Shown piece after piece: positions 12,131 through 22,881 of a stretch of DNA of 64,000 bases. This DNA comes from Brachynemurus nebulosus (Eukaryota > Arthropoda > Insecta > Neuroptera > Myrmeleontidae). The position numbers were made by a program, and so were the translations under genes. Where the stretch lies: contig JAPWDM010000006.1 in assembly GCA_035578155.1 (NCBI GenBank), positions 50,091,529-50,155,528 on the forward strand. Direction: 5' to 3'. The notes under the pieces were generated by a model that did not search any database, was not told where the DNA came from, and saw only the letters and a program-made list of their open reading frames with translations. Within the stretch, counting starts at the first letter, position 1, and the number at the start of each line of letters is the position of its first letter.

Positions 12131-12616
12131 CCGGGTATCCCATTTGGATGTATACATACGATTTACATGTTAATTTTTAACATTGGATTCCCATAAGGAA
12201 AAAGTTATGTCACAAGAGTGCTTTGAACAAACTAATAATACTAATTTAATATTATAACTACTGTTACTTTTATAGCTTTAACAATAATAATGCAGTAAAA
12301 TAAAGAAATGAATGTCGCAATTTTCAAGTAATTCACATTTTTACATAATAAATATTTGTGTCATCTGAGGCTGTAAATTCAAAAAGGCATTTTTTTATTT
12401 TCTTGAAAATATATATTAAAATAAACCAAAAAAATATTCTGTTGAACAAATAGTGCAGATAATTTAGTGGAAAAAAATTATTTAATAAAATAAAATTACC
12501 AAAAATAGGAATATGTTTATCCAAAGCACTCTTGTGACGTAACTTTTTCCTTATGGGAATCCAATGTTAAAAATTAACATGTAAATAGTATGTATACATC
12601 CGGCCGGGACACCCAG
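12131..12616. mobile_element. MITE with ~110 bp TIRs, TA target duplication
   Basis: The left arm (12131-12232) and right arm (12520-12616) are inverted copies. Shared blocks include GGATGTATACATAC, TTTACATGTTAATTTTTAAC and GGATTCCCATAAGGAAAAAG, with the pair CCGGGTATCCC and GGGACACCCAG at the tips. TA abuts both ends (12129-12130, 12617-12618). The middle ~290 bp is AT-rich and non-coding. A Tc1/mariner-type MITE is the natural reading. Confidence 0.82.
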
Positions 12617-12792
12617 TATACCTATATAAATTTGTACATATATAATATTACACATATTTTGTAATAATAATATCCTAATATATGTATGCATATTTGTGTT
12701 TGCTAATGCATTGGTATGTGTACAAACGTATCTAGATACACCAAAGTACACAAATATTTATTCTACTGCTAATAGACGTCGAGGAATGCGAC

Positions 12793-13187
12793 TAGTGATG
12801 AGTAAATGCAAGACCAAGATCAAGACTTGGCAGTCTTGGTCTTGGTCTTGTTTTTGCATTAAGAATCTTGGTCTTGGTCTTGGTCTTGCAAAATGCAGTC
12901 TTGGTTTTGGTCTTGGCCTTGGTAGAGCTGAAAAATCTTACACTTTCTTACATTTTTTTATTAGCGAATTTTTTCCTTCTAAAATAAGAATTTTCCTTCT
13001 TTACGGTATTAATTATACTTTAAAACTATTTAAATAGTTTAGCAAGAGTCTTGCTTTTTTCTTGGTCTTGCTTAGTTAAGTCTTGGTATTGGTCTTGCAG
13101 CCATACTTACAGTCTTGGTCTTGGTCTTGCAAAAAATGCAAGATCAAGACAAGACTGCAAGACCAAGACTAATTTTTCTCATCATTA
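12793..13187. mobile_element. hAT-type MITE filled with CAAGAC/TCTTGG hexamers, copy A
   Basis: Tips are TAGTGATGAG and CTCATCATTA, inverted with one mismatch, and the direct repeat AATGCGAC flanks it exactly (12785-12792 and 13188-13195). A perfect 8 bp duplication and a TA-x-TG tip are hallmarks of hAT elements. Most of the interior is a degenerate hexamer array, TCTTGG on one strand, switching direction around a central palindrome CTATTTAAATAG. No coding potential. A second copy with its own 8 bp duplication lies inverted at 37748-38214. Confidence 0.85.
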
Positions 13188-13195
13188 AATGCGAC

Positions 13196-13922
13196 TGAGT
13201 AAATCAAATCTAGAAACAATTACGCTCCATGACAAGTGTTTTTATAGTCGATACTTGGTAAATTAATATCGATATTAACATTGTACTAAAACGCCATCGT
13301 TGACGAAACTAAAATATGTGGATGGTTGTTACTTTTGGGGAAGCAAGTGAAGAAACATTTTGAGAATTAGCTTTTTTATACTGACGTTCGAACAAAATTT
13401 TTCGTCATCAATTTATTAATTTTTATTCATCTTAGACCCGTTCCACATTACAGTCCCGCTCTCGATACGCACTCGGTTAGATAAAATATTCTTACAGAAG
13501 AAATAAAGAGTGTATTCATCTCATCATTACAAATATGGTTTCGATTACGATCCAGTACCGATACATCTCAGGAAAAATTTTGTCGGAGCGAGATCAAACT
13601 TGTCATGATTTGTACCGATAGTGTAAATTTTTTTTTGAGCCCACTGCACTCCGTAACAACTCAATTATTACTAAAACAAATTTATTAAAACAAGAGCATA
13701 TCGAAAGTTGAACTATAGTTTGGATGGAAAATGGATAGCAAATGGCACTATAATATGAACATAACGAAATTTAACCGGAGCGAAATTGTAGAGACCGTAT
13801 CGAGAGCAACTCTATAGTATCGATACTTTTCTTTTGATACTGACTCCCGGATATAGATGCCGATTATATCAAGTATCGAATGGACACTAAATTAGTAATT
13901 TCGTTAACTAGTTTTTCAACTA
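13196..13922. other. AT-rich DNA with a possible old MITE
   Basis: From about 13436 to 13880 there are several GTATCGATAC-like words and a loosely inverted pair (GCTCTCGATACG near 13460, CGTATCGAGAGC near 13797). This could be a decayed PIF-like MITE, but the ends are not well enough preserved to define. Confidence 0.3.
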
Positions 13923-13964
13923 GTTAAGCCTTTTTTAGTTAGCTTACAAATCAATTTGTTAATA

Positions 13965-14556
13965 CACACACCGGCATAATTAGCGGAACATAAAAAAAAA
14001 AATATAAAAACCTATTTATTAAACAAAGTTGGCAGTTTTTTTCAGTTTTACTTAAAATAATATTGAAGTAACGAATCAATTGACTTTTCATAGAATTGTT
14101 TTTATTTATTATTGATGCAATTCTTTTTAAGAGGACTGCCACTTTCAAATTCAAATGCCGTTTCTTCTCAATGTGGTCGACGCTCAAACTGTCGTAATTG
14201 AAGAATGGCAAAAACTGTCCCAGGAAACTATAGATAACATCATTTTGAGTATAGAAAAACGAATGAAAGCTTTGATAAAAGCACGGGAGGAACCAGACGG
14301 GATTAAAACGCTGTGTTTCATTTTCTATTTGTTAAATAATCTTTAACTTAAATTATTCTTAGACGACGACATAAGATTCCAAAAATTTGCCATTTTATAT
14401 GGTTACTTGTTTTGCTACCGAAAATAAAGATATATCGACTTGTGAACATGTAATTTTAAGTGAATAATTAAATGAGATTAATATTTTCTTGAAATTAAAT
14501 GGTTTGTTTGATTTTTAGAGATATTTTGTATGTTCCGCTAATTCTGCCGGTGTGTG
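13965..14556 (+). mobile_element. Tc1-like deletion derivative, copy 1
   Basis: TIR CACACACCGGCATAATTAGC matches, inverted, GCTAATTCTGCCGGTGTGTG, with TA outside both ends (13963-13964, 14557-14558). It retains only the 3' end of a transposase gene. Confidence 0.85.
14155..14346 (+). pseudogene. Tc1 transposase C-terminal fragment, copy 1
   Basis: The frame reads through VVIEEWQKLSQETIDNIILS and then IEKRMKALIKA. A tryptophan-centred 'EEW..l.qeti.nli.sm.rR..avika' block is the classic C-terminal tail of Tc1-family transposases. The DNA-binding domain and DDE triad are absent. The first Met of the frame is incidental, since the real protein would have been open far upstream. The same fragment is at 14788-14979. 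Confidence 0.75.
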
Positions 14557-14600
14557 TAGTTAAGCCTTTTTTAGTTAGCTTACAAATCAATTTTTTAATA

Positions 14601-15187
14601 CACATACCGGCATAATTAGCGGAACATAAAAAAATATAAAAACTTATTTATTAAACAAAGTTGGCGGTTTTTTTTCAGTTTTACTTAAAATAATATTGAA
14701 GTAACGAATCAATTGACTTTCCATAGAATTGTTTTTATTTATTATTGATACAATTCTTTTTAAGAGGTCTGCCAGTTTCAAATTCAAATGCCGTTTCTTC
14801 TCAATGTGGTCGAGGTTCAAACTGCCGTAATTGAAGAATGGCAAAGACTGTCCCAGGAAACTATAGATAACATCATTCTGAGTATAGAAAAACGAATGGA
14901 AGCTTTGATAAAAGCACGGGAGGTACCCGACGGGATTAAAACGCTGTGTTTCATTTTCTATTTGTTAAATCACCTTTAACTTAAATTATTCTTAGACGAC
15001 ATAAGATTCCAAAAAATTTGCCATTTTATATGGTTACTTGTTTTGCTACCGAAAATAAAGGTATATGGACTTGTGAACATGTAATTTTAAGTGAATAATT
15101 AAATAAGATTAATATTTTCGTAAAATTAAATTGTTTGTTTGATTTTTACAGATTTTTTATATGTTCCACTGATTCTGCCGGTGTTTG
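14601..15187 (+). mobile_element. Tc1-like deletion derivative, copy 2
   Basis: Same structure as copy 1. Tips are CACATACCGGCATAATTAGC and GATTCTGCCGGTGTTTG, with TA at 14599-14600 and 15188-15189. Its TIRs have diverged slightly more from each other than those of copy 1. Confidence 0.85.
14788..14979 (+). pseudogene. Tc1 transposase C-terminal fragment, copy 2
   Basis: Reads AVIEEWQRLSQETIDNIILS, with a few replacements relative to copy 1 (for example D to E and K to R). It has the same C-terminal block and the same missing catalytic part. The frame stays open, but nothing suggests function. Confidence 0.75.
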
Positions 15188-15189
15188 TA

Positions 15190-16268
15190 TATTGGACTAT
15201 GAACACTATGATTTGGAGCAGTTGTAATAATATTTTATTTTATAAATTTCACTACAACTATTCCGCAACTATACTTTGACGCACAGTGCCACAGTCTCTA
15301 ATTTAACAGGTTGATACTGTAAAATTAACTAGTTTTTTAATTAGTTGACGAAATTTCCCATTACCTATCATGAAAAATATTAAAAATAACTTCAATCTAC
15401 TATGATGGAAGTCCCGAGAATTGTTATTAAAAATTTGTTGAAGACCAATTATTATAAGTTCGGAATTGGCAACAAAACGACTAGTTTTTGACTGAACTAC
15501 TTAATAGTTTTGGTCAGTGGTGTACATCTTGGTGCGTATTCATATAAAACAGAGTGGTCGGTTAAAGCTTTACATATTATTATTACTATTATTGTACACC
15601 ATTTTCAAATAATTGTTGGTAGCTAGGGCTATACGTACCTATTATTATAACTACCATCAGGACGAGATTTATTTGTATAAATAGAATGAGTATAAAACAC
15701 CACTACACCATGAGTACAGAATGTTTTAGAAGCACACCGAAATTTTACTCCGAACCATAATGCTATGTTGTCAGTATAAGTATGATAAAGAAAATGTCTA
15801 ACGTAAGTGAAAAAAAATTAAATAATTTGCGTATTTTGTCTGGCCAATTCGAAGTAATTAATTTTGATAATTTGGTGTTTGAGAATTTGTTTTAGAAATA
15901 TGTACTTTGCAACTCAGATTGAGAGATTATATATCCCTAACAAATCATTTTATAAATTTCTGTGACATGGGAGAAAAATTTCGTGTTGTGTTATGAGACA
16001 TTATATATATATCAATATGCATATAATATGACAGTAGAATTCAACCAGCATCAACTGATCAATTTTGATCTAAAAATTATTTATTAGCGTAACCGCATTT
16101 CGCATTAAAATTGTCTAATTAGTAAAAATCTGATGAAGTTAAACAACTACTATAATGTCAAGTTCGTAAACTACAAAAAATGTTTTTGGAAGTCTTAAAA
16201 AATTTTTTTTTTTCAAGATATATTTCTTATACAATTCTCAGGTCTTTTAAACCTAATTGAAAGATAGG
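15190..16268. other. AT-rich spacer
   Basis: No gene or element recognised. Confidence 0.45.
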
Positions 16269-16347
16269 TATTAGGTGTACAACTAAGTTCTACCGATTTT
16301 TGGCATAAAAGCATGTAATCCTTTAGTTTCAGCTTGTTGAGTGACGT

Positions 16348-16611
16348 TTAACTTTTCTGCAAGTTGTTGTGTTTGCGCAGAATCTTGCTCCAGTAATTCT
16401 CGCAATTCCTCGTCACTGATTGTTGGAGGCTCCAGAGCGTAGCCTTATCATTTAAATTGAAATCTCCATTTTTAAATTTCCGAAACCATCTTCGACACGT
16501 ACTGTCATCAATAGCACTGTCACCATAAATTGCACAGATTATTCTTTCAGCTTCAGCAGCACTTTTTCTTTGATGAAATTCGTATAGAAGACAATGGCCG
16601 GATATGCACAC
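16348..16611 (-). pseudogene. mariner transposase N-terminal fragment (HTH_48-type)
   Basis: The translation contains LLYEFHQRKSAAEAERIICA, then IYGDSAIDDSTCRRWFRKFK and NGDFNLNDK. This is the N-terminal helix-turn-helix region of mariner transposases (leucine-rich start, 'AA.A...I...YG...i...tc.rWF.kFk.GdF.l.Dk'). The second DNA-binding half drifts and no DDD catalytic domain follows; within 60 bp downstream the sequence reaches the TIR. Internally deleted, non-functional. Confidence 0.8.
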
Positions 16612-16730
16612 TGTTTACTTCCATTTTCAACTCAATAAAAAAAATATATATTGAAGATTAATATATTAAGAGCGTGATGAATTTACAGAGTAAAACAGCT
16701 GTGTATGTATATATGCGTATTAATAATTAA

Positions 16731-17120
16731 CCTATACCCCTGTCGCAGCATCTGCATAACATAGCGAATTTCCAATCATAAAAGTTACTTTTTTTCGAAA
16801 ACCCGCTTACCTAGAATAATGGTTCAAAATGTATTTTCTGTGATTTTCTTGGTTCTTTACCACAATGTAAAAAAAATTGGAAAAACTTTTAAATTTTGGC
16901 AAATTGTTTGCAAAAAAACTCATTTTTTTGAGGTTTTTGGAATTGGACGTGTGTGACTGGAGAACTCATACAAAATTTTTGGACTTCCAACGTTTTATTG
17001 TTTTATTATATTTGCATCCCAAACTAGTATCTATCCTATAAATATAACAAGTTTCATCCAAAATGAATTTTTCGGATATATAGGCACTTAAATTTTCGAA
17101 ATTTCTAAATTAATTTAAAA
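16731..17120 (+). repeat. interspersed CCCCTGTCGCAGCATC family, copy
   Basis: It starts ACCCCTGTCGCAGCATCTGC and continues ATAACATAGCGAATTTCC, nearly identical to 54640-54680. The internal phrase around TTGGACGTGTGTGACTGGAG parallels the copy at 20330-20640. Non-coding; class unknown. Confidence 0.6.
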
Positions 17121-17280
17121 TAGAGTTAGTCTCCAGAAATTTTGTATTATGGTAAATTTAATTTAATAAATGACAAGTATATAAGTATAGTAATTATAAA
17201 GCATTCGCATAGAACAATAGTTTTAAGTATACATGCACATAAGCAAAATAATTTTTGAATTTTCCTGAAGGAAGGAAATA

Positions 17281-17684
17281 TTTTCCCGTAATAAAAAGTA
17301 TCCTAAATGTTGACGCAGGTAATAAGTTATCACTACACCAGATTTCATAAAAATCCGTTCAATAGTTTTCGCGTAATATGTGCACATGCTCAAAAAGTTT
17401 TTTTATTTTCCTGTGTGAATGAGCCACTTTCCCGAAATAAAAAGTATCTGAGATGCTGACTCAGGTAATAAGTTATCACCACACCAAATTGCATCAAAAT
17501 CCGTTCAATAGTTTTTGCGTACTGTATGCACATGCTCAACATGGTTTTTCCATTTTCCCGTGGGAATGAGACATTTTCTCGAAGTAGAAAGTATCTTAGA
17601 TGTTGATCCGGGTAATAAGTTGTCGGCACACCAAATTTCATTAAAATCCATCCAGTAGTTTTTGTGTGATGCGTGAACAGACGA

Positions 17685-17715
<31 letters not shown>
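17281..17715 (+). repeat. three ~146 bp tandem units ending in (GACA)n, LINE-tail-like
   Basis: Units begin near 17281, 17428 and 17574. Each holds a 'TTCCCG.AATAAAAAGTATC' box, 'GGTAATAAGTTATC', and 'ATTTCAT.AAAATCCGTTCA.TAGTTTTTGCGT'. The last unit runs into GAACAGACAGACAGACAG. From memory, this wording is the 3' tail of widespread insect RTE-like LINEs. The tripling is unusual. Confidence 0.6.
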
Positions 17716-17717
<2 letters not shown>

Positions 17718-18435
17718 AATTTAAAAAATCGCTGTTTTGATATCTACATCGATAACTATTTACAGTATCTGCACAATTTTTAAAAAATATTCCCTATACA
17801 GAAACGGTCTCGTTACATTTGTATTATATGTATAGATTACCTATTAATGGCTCTTTATTTAAAATATTAATTTTTTTTTAAAATAAATCGCCCCCTGTTC
17901 TAGGAAATATATATTTTTTAAATTTTTATAAAATTTCTTATGAAAGTGAGCTTCTTAGACAATTTTATTTTGTATTAATGTATTTTATTTTGTATTAATG
18001 TGAAACATGAACATTTAAATGTTGGCAATTTCTGTATTCTGGCGCTATCTATCTAGCGCGTTAGTTAACTACTTTATTTAAAAGTTCGAATAAAATTCCA
18101 GTCATTTTAATTTTTAATTGTTCAGGAACTTTAGTACCTTCAGTATCATAAAAGCAAGCAAAATAATATTACAATTTATTTATGTAGATACATATATGAT
18201 GGAAAGTTAAGAAAAGAAAATGTTTTTTTGGAAGTTCGTGTTTAAGGTAAAATCGAAAAAACTTGGAAAATTTAATTAGTAATTAATTTTTTTTAAATAT
18301 TTTTAGGTTTGGTTGTAAATGAATCTACTGTTGATCTTTTAATATGATACTGAACTATTCATTATTTAAAATGAAAAATTGTGTACTTATTAGATGATGA
18401 AAATAAAAAATTAGTAGTTTGAAAAACCGAAACAA

Positions 18436-18545
18436 ATCGACCGACGTCTTGAAAAAGTCTGTCGGGACACCGGAGCAACGGAGCTAGAACCGTGACAAAT
18501 CCGGGAAAACCAAGACGTATGGACACTCTACACGGATTGTGAATG
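18436..18545 (-). repeat. interspersed repeat fragment (TTTTCCCGGATTTGTC type)
   Basis: Read on the minus strand, GTGTCCATACGTCTTGGTTT then TCCCGGATTTGTCACG aligns with GTGTCCATAAGTCTCATTTT then TCCCGGATTTATCCCG at 28998-29040. It is GC-richer than its surroundings. Confidence 0.45.
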
Positions 18546-20329
18546 TTATAAACTTTAAGTTTTGATTTTTAAGCACATTATGAGTGAAATTGATTATTAA
18601 CAACGTGTGAAATTTGACATTTTAGTTAAAGTGCATATAAAATATAATACCTACATGTTTTTATAAAAATGCAAATATAAATAAATGTTTTCTGTTTTTT
18701 TTTTTTATTTTAATTGTTATTAATTATTTGGCTTTTTTAATAATTTAGAATTTTTCTGTCAAATGAATAAATTCTGAAAATATGAATTTATGACATAATT
18801 TCAGTAAAAGTGAAAATGAAATTTTTCACCCACACTTTTGTAGTGTCAGTGTACATCACTGGATCCCAATTTTCAAATGGATAGATAATTTCAGTAGCGT
18901 AGAAACTAATTATTAAAAAATTGCAAACCAAATGTGTTTATATGATAATACGTACTTATAAAATTTATATACGTGTTCTTCCGAAAATCGTAAATACCTA
19001 ATTAACTTTCTCTCGATGAAGTTGGATTGACAAACATTTACATTAGGGATGTTATGGATATTCGTAACCGTAACTAAAACTACCGATATCCGAAATAATT
19101 AAATATCCGAAACCGAAAGCGTATACGAAAATGAAAGTTTATAAGTCTAGTAAGTACTTAACACATTAATATTTTTTCTATATATCAATATCTAAAAATA
19201 TTTCAGTCACTTTTTCACAATCTTGCCAGAACTTAAACACTTTTTTAAATATTTTTATTGTTAAAATCGAAACGTTATTTTGAAGCCGGTTAAAATTAAT
19301 ATATTTTACATTAAAATGTGTGGTCAATACAATCACTCGCTAGTTAATTATCGCTAGATTTGATGCTAGAAAATTGAGAAAAAACAGGTCATATAGATTT
19401 TTTTTTATTTAGATTTTATTTGTAATGATTGAATTACAAAATTCAAAAGGATGTTAAAAAATGTGTGTATTCACTATGAGCTTTTGCCTGTAGTAAATCC
19501 AGCTGCTCAAAATCGGTTCCAATATATCAGTTGGTCAGGACGGCATTTGTACATAATTTTAATATTTTCTTTAAGAAATAGTATTTTTTTTTTAAATACT
19601 TGTTTGATTTTTTCAAGGCGAGTACTTTTTACGATGTGTGTCTACCAAATTCTACAAAATAATTAAAAAAAAAAAACATTGTAACCCTACTATTTTGAAA
19701 TTTTCAAAAAAATATCATGAAAATTACCTCATATATGCTTTTTCTGAGTTAATTATTGAAAAATATTCTATTTTCCGAGATTTTTAAGGTAAAACGAGCA
19801 GATGTATGGTTTTTGTTAAACAAATTTCAGATCTTTAATACATTTTTTCCTTAAAAAAATAAATATTTAATATTTTCAAAAATGTATGATACAACTTGTC
19901 AAAATTTAAAATTATTTGTTTTGTTGTCAAAAGAAAAAAAAAACTGAATGTGCAAATTTATTTACCACTAAAATGATGGGTTTATACATATAATTATAAC
20001 GTAGTATTGTCATTTGGATAGAAAATTACGTAAAAATATTATTGTTTGAATATGATTTAACGTAATTTTTATGCGATTGTAGCAAGCTCTTATTAATTTT
20101 AGGAAGGTGTAAACATCATCTAAATTCTGATCATATCACATAAAAAACTGCGCCGTGATCTTTTATCTAAAAAAAAATGGAATAGAGATACATTATAAAA
20201 ACATTTAACTGACAAAGAAAAAGAATATAGCCGAATCGTTAAATTGGATTAAAAAAATCATGACATGCTACTTAAAAAGCGGATTTTTTCGAATTTAGCT
20301 CGTAAAAAATGAGACAGAAAAAAAAAGAA
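18546..20329. other. AT-rich DNA
   Basis: Nothing recognised except a CCGAAA/ACCGTAAC-like low-complexity patch at 19060-19130. Confidence 0.4.
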
Positions 20330-20636
20330 TGCGAGTGCGAGTGAAATGGAGAACGACATATTTCCTAGTTTTTCTCGAAAAGTAAGCAATTTAGAGCAAC
20401 GGTATAAAAACATTTTTTATGAATTTTACCTTTTACTAGGGCTTGGTGTAAAAAAAAATTTGAAAAATTGCTTAATTCTGGCAAAAAACTCATTTTGTTG
20501 ACAAAAAACGCCCGGAAAACCTACTTCTGGGCATCCGACGTGTCTGGCTAACGAACTCATCCAACGATTTAGAAAATCGAATTCGCACACAAAATTTCAT
20601 AAGCATTAAACGTTTCGTTCGAGAGTTATCGCGCGG

Positions 20637-20640
<4 letters not shown>
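20330..20640 (+). repeat. interspersed family copy ending in (TA)n
   Basis: It contains GCCCGGAAAACC, ATCCGACGTGTCTGGCTAAC and TTTCGTTCGAGAGTTATCGC followed by GCGGATACATATA. The end resembles 54845-54885 (TTTCGTTCTTGAGTTATCGT, GCGGACACATTTATA). Confidence 0.5.

Positions 20641-20721
<81 letters not shown>
20641..20721. repeat. (TA)n microsatellite
   Basis: A pure AT dinucleotide run forming the 3' edge of the preceding repeat. Confidence 0.95.
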
Positions 20722-20724
<3 letters not shown>

Positions 20725-20911
20725 TTTAGTGAATATCATTTTCGTATTCTAGGGACCTCAAAACATATTTCTGATATGGTCTCGGGCTTAGGTCGCACCA
20801 TGACACCTGGCGTAAAAGCTGAATTTCCAGTTTTGGAAATTCGCTAATAACCGGCTGTGAGATAACGCCATCGTTTGAAAACGGGTAGAACTTATAATTG
20901 TACACCTAATA

Positions 20912-21800
20912 ATTATTCTCCCAAAATAAGTGAACTACGTTTAACTGCAGTACTGCAAAATTGTCCAAAATCAGGTAGCAGACAGGAAGAATCGGATTTT
21001 CAATGAAAAAATTGCGAAAAAATAGCTCACATGTTGAACACCACTGGTATTTATCCGACTATTTGTAATGAATATCATTGTGACAATTAGTTTTGTATTG
21101 TATATTTTTATATATACGCAATTATACTCTTTATGCATATTGCTTTGTGTGATCCATACAATAATTATTATCTTTTATGTCTGATGGAAGTCCATCCAGT
21201 ATTTAATACAAAACTTTCCCTCTTTCAAATTTTATTCTCCAATATTATCTGTACAGACCCTTCAATTGGTCAGTTTTCATTCTAATTTTTGAAAAGTAAT
21301 TTTTAATCTAACTCTGCCGGATTCTCTGTGTGTTTACCCCGGAGACAAATTATCAAATTTCTATTAATACTAACAATAAAAATAATTTACAAAAAAAGAA
21401 AAGAACGTTACATTTAATAAATTCTCCGCTTAATCTACGTGATCCAAAACCGCGTGTATAAATCAGGAGGCATATTCTATACATGCTGGTATGTAAAAAA
21501 GTACTATTATGCTAATACCACGTAAAAAAACGTATTGTGGAATTGTGAGCCGAAAATACAATATTTATTTTTAAATAACAAAAAACAAAAGTAAATGTGG
21601 AATAATAATAAAAGTAATACTAAACATCCTTTAAAAGCTGTATGTGCTCTAGTAAGCGTCTTCACCTTTTTTTTTGAGGTACCATTTGTCTTTTTTATTT
21701 ATTATCGAATTTCTCTTTTTTTAAAACGTAAAAAAAGAATACACGTTCATTCGGATAAATATATATTATTTGAATATAGACTTGTGTAAATAAATATATG
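20912..21800. other. AT-rich spacer
   Basis: No gene recognised. Confidence 0.4.
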
Positions 21801-21802
21801 TA

Positions 21803-22879
21803 CAGTGGTCATCATAAATATTTATACACCAATTATTCATTGTTCTCATTATTAAATATTAGATTATTACAGAGATTGACTTTTTTCTTTAGTTTGTTTT
21901 GGTAGAAGGTATTCCTAGTCAGTACCGGCGAGAGGGTGGGGCAGGTGGGGCAATTTCCCTCGGACCCGGACAAAGTAAGAAGAAGTTCTATTTTTACTTG
22001 TCAGGTGTATTTTTGGAGAAAAATGTCATTTTTCTCGCCGGCCCAGTTCCTAATTTTTATTGAATTGATCTGGATCATTTAACTAAATAAAATCTATCAC
22101 TAAAGGTAGGATTCGAAGTTTCAAACTTGCAGACTGCAATTCATGACACACTGCATATTTATATATTAATTCGACACTTAATAATTTTCATCTTTTCCTA
22201 ACATAAAAAATTGGCTAGAATCACAGGGGTTTAAAGACGATGACTACTTAAAGGAAAATGGATTAGAATTTTTATAATGAGGGCATTGAAAAATTCGTTT
22301 ATTATATGACAAGAGTTTGTCGTGCACAACGTGCACAAAATGATTATGTAGAAAAGCAGCTATGTACAAGTTATAGCTTTAAGTTGTATATTTTTATAAC
22401 CTACCAAGACTTACTTTCCGAGTAGCCCTCGTAAAAGCCAAAAAGTGATCCCTGATGTTTTTCATAAGTTGAACAGAATCAATTCAGTAGAAAGTTTTCT
22501 TATTAAGTGAAAGAAAACCAATCATTAACATGAAAAAATCTGAAAAAATTTTGTAATATTGTAATTGACAATGGATATGAATTATAAATAACTGTATGAT
22601 GGTAAAATTTATATGTAGGACACCTCCAGTAACCACTGTAAATAGTTTGTTATCCAAAATAAAAGCTTCATTTATAATATTCTTCTTGATGCCATACATA
22701 ATACCTGAAGATTAATATCTGATAATTTACCTAAGATGAAAAAAGAAAGCCTCATCATACTTCCTAAAATGGATTTTCACACAGTAAATATTTTAAACGT
22801 TAATTTTTTATTTAAATCTTTGTCAGAATAGTAGTAATAATAAATCTCAAACGTGTTCAGATATTTATATGTACCACTG
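21803..22879. mobile_element. Tc1-like element, degenerate
   Basis: The left tip CAGTGGTCATCATAAATATT and the right tip, which reads CAGTGGTACATATAAATATC when inverted, agree at most positions. TA lies outside both (21801-21802, 22880-22881). 'CAGTGG...AA.TATTTATACACC' is a usual Tc1-type tip. The ~1.1 kb interior has no convincing transposase, so it is either very decayed or replaced. A second repeat is nested at 21920-22050. Confidence 0.6.
21920..22050. repeat. nested GC-rich repeat with CCGGCGAGA/TCTCGCCGG ends
   Basis: The short inverted tips CCGGCGAGA and TCTCGCCGG bracket about 120 bp containing GGTGGGGCAGGTGGGGCAAT and TCGGACCCGG. Wording like this is typical of small repeats with GGGGC-rich heads. 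A possible relative is at 29688-29950. Confidence 0.45.
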
Positions 22880-22881
22880 TA

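Larger units (their letters stand above)
13923..15189. repeat. tandem segmental duplication (~636 bp unit)
   Basis: Unit 1 (13923-14558) and unit 2 (14559-15189) each comprise a 42 bp left flank beginning AGTTAAGCCTTTTTTAGTTA plus a Tc1-type element. Because the flank is duplicated with the element, this is a segmental duplication, not two separate insertions. The units differ by scattered substitutions. Confidence 0.85.
16271..20909 (-). mobile_element. mariner remnant expanded by insertions
   Basis: TTAGGTGTACAACTAAGTTC at 16271 matches, inverted, GAACTTATAATTGTACACCTAA ending at 20909, and TA borders both (16269-16270, 20910-20911). A mariner transposase N-terminal frame lies next to the left tip on the minus strand, which makes the left tip the 3' end. 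A mariner is about 1.3 kb, so roughly 4 kb must be later insertion: the repeats at 16731-17120, 17281-17715, 18436-18545 and 20330-20721 lie inside. The alternative is that the two tips come from two different copies. Confidence 0.5.

Noticed and set aside
13951..14844. Minus-strand frames overlapping the Tc1 fragments (13951-14211 and 14644-14844)
   Set aside because: Antisense shadows of the transposase tails at 14155 and 14788.
17390..17716. 108-codon minus-strand frame rich in Cys/Val/Ser at its start
   Set aside because: It is the antisense of the (GACA)n tail and the tandem LINE-like units; not a protein family.
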